The translations under genes and the position numbers were made by a program. Of a stretch of 59,941 nt of DNA, positions 57,956 through 59,941 are shown one piece after another. The stretch's first letter is position 1. Every line of letters starts with the position of its first letter. The stretch is from the NCBI GenBank assembly GCA_016935555.1, contig JAFGQR010000188.1, positions 1-59,941 of the forward strand, written 5' to 3'. The DNA is from Verrucomicrobiota bacterium. Its GTDB lineage: Bacteria; Verrucomicrobiota; Verrucomicrobiia; Limisphaerales; JAFGQR01. The notes below the pieces were generated by a model. That model was not told the origin of the DNA and made no database searches. It was given only the letters and a program-made list of their open reading frames with translations.

Positions 57956-59689
57956 TCAGTGCCTGTAAATCTGAAACTCCCAGATCGTCGGGCCGTCGCC
58001 GGCCTCGGTAAGGTTCAGGCGCACCCGCCGCGCGGTGACAGGATCGAACCTTGCGGAAACGGTCGCGCCGGGATGCTGCCCGCGGTGGCACGCTTTCCAT
58101 TGGCCGTTCTCCCAATACTCGATGGCATACTTGCGGATGCGCTTCAGCTCCGGGTACGCCTGGCGGATGACGACGCGGCTCCACGTCATCGGCCTGCCGA
58201 GATCGATCTCCAGCCACGCCGACGTCGTGCCGGCGTCGGTCGCCCATCGCGTGTCGCCGCGGCCATCGACGGCTTTGTCGGGGCCATATTGAGCCTGGTT
58301 CTGATGCGTGTTGGACGCGGTGGCTTTGGCCCCGGTCGCCAGCGACTCCGGTGCGGGCACCTCCACCGCCGCGAGGCCGAGCGCCGGCTGGTCCAGGTCA
58401 AGCGCCACCACCGTGTCCAACGGCTGCCGGTCGCGTTCGGGAACGGACACCTCAAGTCCGGCCGGTGTCGTGCGAACGGACGCCTTGCCGCCGCCCAGCA
58501 CACGGCTGCCGACGATCCTGGCTGGGAGCGGCGGCAGCGCGATCGTGTCGCCGAGCCATTCCAGCACGTGAACGTAAACGGTGTTGCCCTTGCGCGTGGA
58601 CACGCCGTAGTCGCCCGGCTTGAACGGCCCGCCGCGCGTGCCGTAAATGCTCTCGCCGTTTCTGGCCAGCCATGCGCCCATTTGCCCGAGCAGGGCCGCC
58701 TGTTCCGGGGCGATGTCCCCGGCGGGTGTGGGCCCGACATTCAACAACAGGTTCCCGTCGCCGCCGGCGCAGCGGATCAACATGCCGAGGCAGACCTCAA
58801 GCGGCTTCACGCCGTCTTCGGCCCCGCCCCAGGCCCACTGGTTCCTGCGCGAGGTGGTCATGCAGGATTCCCACGGGCGCTGGTCATCGTAAGCGCCCAC
58901 GTGCTGTTCCGGTGTGTAGTAATCCGCGTTGGGGGAGAGGATCTGGCGGTCGGTGTTGCCTTTGCCCAGATCGAGCCGGTTGTTGATGACGATCTTCGGC
59001 TGAAGTGCCTTCACCAGTTCGTAAGTCCGTGCCTGGTCATACAGCGGCTCGTGCCCGTCCCAGTCGAACCACAGCAGATCAATCGGACCGTAGCCGCTCA
59101 GCAACTCGCGCAGTTCCGCCCGCATCCGGCCCAGGAACGCCGCGTGGCGCTCGGTGCGAAAGTCGGGGTCGCGCCAGTCCATGGGGGAGTAATACCAGCC
59201 GATCCGGATGCCCTGCGCCCGCGCCGCGCCCGCCAACTCGGCGCAGATGTCCCGTCGGAACGGCGTGGCCGCGATGTTGTAGTCGCTGGCCCGCGAATGC
59301 CAGAGGAGGAAACCATCGCAGTGTTTCGCCGTGAGAACCATGTACCTGGCGCCGGCCGCCCTGGCGAGGCCCACCCACCGCGCGGCGTCGAAATTCGTCG
59401 GGTTGAACTCCCGGTAGAGACTGTCGTAGACGTCCGCGGGAATCGAACCGCGGTTGGGGCACTTCGGATTGGTGTTGGCGCGCGACCAGCTGATCTCGGT
59501 GCCCTTCAGACTGACCGGTCCCCAGTGAATGAACATGCCAAACCGCCCCTCGGCCCACCACTGCAGACGGTCCGGATAGGGGCGCGGAGCCGACGCGGGC
59601 GGGTTTGGCCGGGAATCGGCGCCCTGGAGGGCCAGGCTGGTCAGAATGCAAAGGCAGAGTGTGGATAGGATTGGAACGAGGCATTTCAT
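57956..59689 (-). CDS. Secreted GH29 alpha-L-fucosidase with F5/8 type C domain
   Basis: This 577-residue protein has a signal sequence (ILSTLCLCILTSLALQGA). The GH29 TIM barrel spans residues about 35-345: WWAEGRFGMFIHWG, LTAKHCDGFLLWHS (H123, D125) and the nucleophile aspartate D209 in DLLWFDWDG. A beta-sandwich follows, then a C-terminal discoidin/F5-8C-like carbohydrate-binding domain (about 460-577; KAVDGRGDTRWATD, WLEIDLGRPMTWSRVVIRQ). It should release terminal L-fucose from glycans such as fucoidan, plant xyloglucan or host-type oligosaccharides. The acid/base residue differs between GH29 subfamilies and was not assigned. The ATG at 59689 starts the signal sequence. Confidence 0.92.
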   Translation of the reverse strand: MKCLVPILSTLCLCILTSLALQGADSRPNPPASAPRPYPDRLQWWAEGRFGMFIHWGPVSLKGTEISWSRANTNPKCPNRGSIPADVYDSLYREFNPTNFDAARWVGLARAAGARYMVLTAKHCDGFLLWHSRASDYNIAATPFRRDICAELAGAARAQGIRIGWYYSPMDWRDPDFRTERHAAFLGRMRAELRELLSGYGPIDLLWFDWDGHEPLYDQARTYELVKALQPKIVINNRLDLGKGNTDRQILSPNADYYTPEQHVGAYDDQRPWESCMTTSRRNQWAWGGAEDGVKPLEVCLGMLIRCAGGDGNLLLNVGPTPAGDIAPEQAALLGQMGAWLARNGESIYGTRGGPFKPGDYGVSTRKGNTVYVHVLEWLGDTIALPPLPARIVGSRVLGGGKASVRTTPAGLEVSVPERDRQPLDTVVALDLDQPALGLAAVEVPAPESLATGAKATASNTHQNQAQYGPDKAVDGRGDTRWATDAGTTSAWLEIDLGRPMTWSRVVIRQAYPELKRIRKYAIEYWENGQWKACHRGQHPGATVSARFDPVTARRVRLNLTEAGDGPTIWEFQIYRH

Positions 59690-59941
59690 GGGACAGCGCG
59701 TGGTCTCGGCAACGGCAACGGCGCAAACCCTGGCATGGGCCGACGCGCGCCGTCAAGCCAACGCGCGCGGAGGGCCGGAGGGCTGCCCATGAACCGCGGC
59801 AAGACGAACGCTCAACGCTCAACGCTCAACGCTCAACGCCCAACGCTCAACGCCCAACGCTCAACGCCCAACGCTCAACGCCCAACGCTCAACGCTCAAC
59901 GTCGAATATCGAATGGCGCGTGCGCGAGTTCTCGGGCATTC
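59690..59941. other. Region upstream of the fucosidase gene, to the window edge
   Basis: No gene is supported here. It should contain the fucosidase promoter in 59690-59800. The heptamer tandem array (59807-59897) follows. Confidence 0.5.
59807..59897. repeat. Heptamer tandem repeat, 13 units of AACGCTC/AACGCCC
   Basis: Thirteen perfect-phase 7-bp units occur in succession, all AACGCTC or AACGCCC. Between 59828 and 59890 the two forms alternate strictly, giving a 14-bp higher-order period. A degenerate unit (AACGTCG) follows. There are no spacers, so it is not a CRISPR array. Confidence 0.92.

Noticed and set aside
59807-59897. Possible CRISPR array.
   Set aside because: The units are 7 bp, contiguous and without spacers, and no cas gene is nearby.

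Overview
The window is GC-rich, densely coded bacterial DNA. It most resembles a member of the Verrucomicrobiota (soil or freshwater Limisphaerales/Pedosphaera-like lineages). That placement is an inference from three things: very large secreted proteins built from lamin-tail, CotH and immunoglobulin-like modules; the set of secreted glycoside hydrolases; and the short heptamer and palindromic repeats between genes. No rRNA or tRNA gene was seen to confirm it. I recognise 25 protein-coding loci, one of them a decayed transposase.

Region 1 (1-7.1 kb). A tightly overlapping five-gene operon on the minus strand encodes an SIS-domain sugar-phosphate isomerase, a zinc alcohol dehydrogenase, a homoserine-dehydrogenase-like oxidoreductase with a SAF domain, an FGGY sugar kinase and a xylose-isomerase-like TIM barrel. 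It looks like a catabolic route for a sugar or polyol that cannot be named from sequence. It is divergent from a secreted lactonase-type beta-propeller protein. Two copies of a roughly 80-bp palindromic element lie at 1-85 and 7054-7137, and each one contains the stop codon of the adjacent minus-strand gene.

Region 2 (7.1-19 kb). One gene encodes a secreted protein of about 3,900 residues. It carries at least seven lamin-tail domains, two CotH-like regions, chitobiase-C-terminal-like modules, Ig-like modules, a beta-helix and a calcium-binding linker.

Region 3 (19.4-45.5 kb). A complete-looking type II secretion operon is transcribed right to left in the order E-F-G-H-I-J-K-L-M/C-D, followed by a small putative lipoprotein. 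Its secretin is the outstanding feature of the window: 5,121 residues in one unbroken frame. It has a signal sequence, an N0 domain, about 55 N1-type repeats (counted by eye) and a normal C-terminal secretin domain. Textbook GspD is near 650 residues with N0-N3. Two stretches of the array are recent tandem duplications: a four-domain unit of about 930 bp present three times and a two-domain unit of about 500 bp present four times. No prepilin peptidase lies in the window. The giant lamin-tail protein just downstream is a reasonable but untested cargo candidate.

Region 4 (45.5-59.9 kb). A broken IS1634/IS4-type transposase is followed by ilvB-ilvN (acetolactate synthase), then by secreted proteins on two converging units. 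On the plus strand are a GH172-type (DUF2961) protein and a transglutaminase-like protein with an N-terminal propeller-like part. On the minus strand are a GH29 alpha-L-fucosidase and a beta-helix/NHL-propeller protein. The right end carries a 13-unit heptamer tandem repeat. The secreted hydrolases suggest growth on complex polysaccharides.
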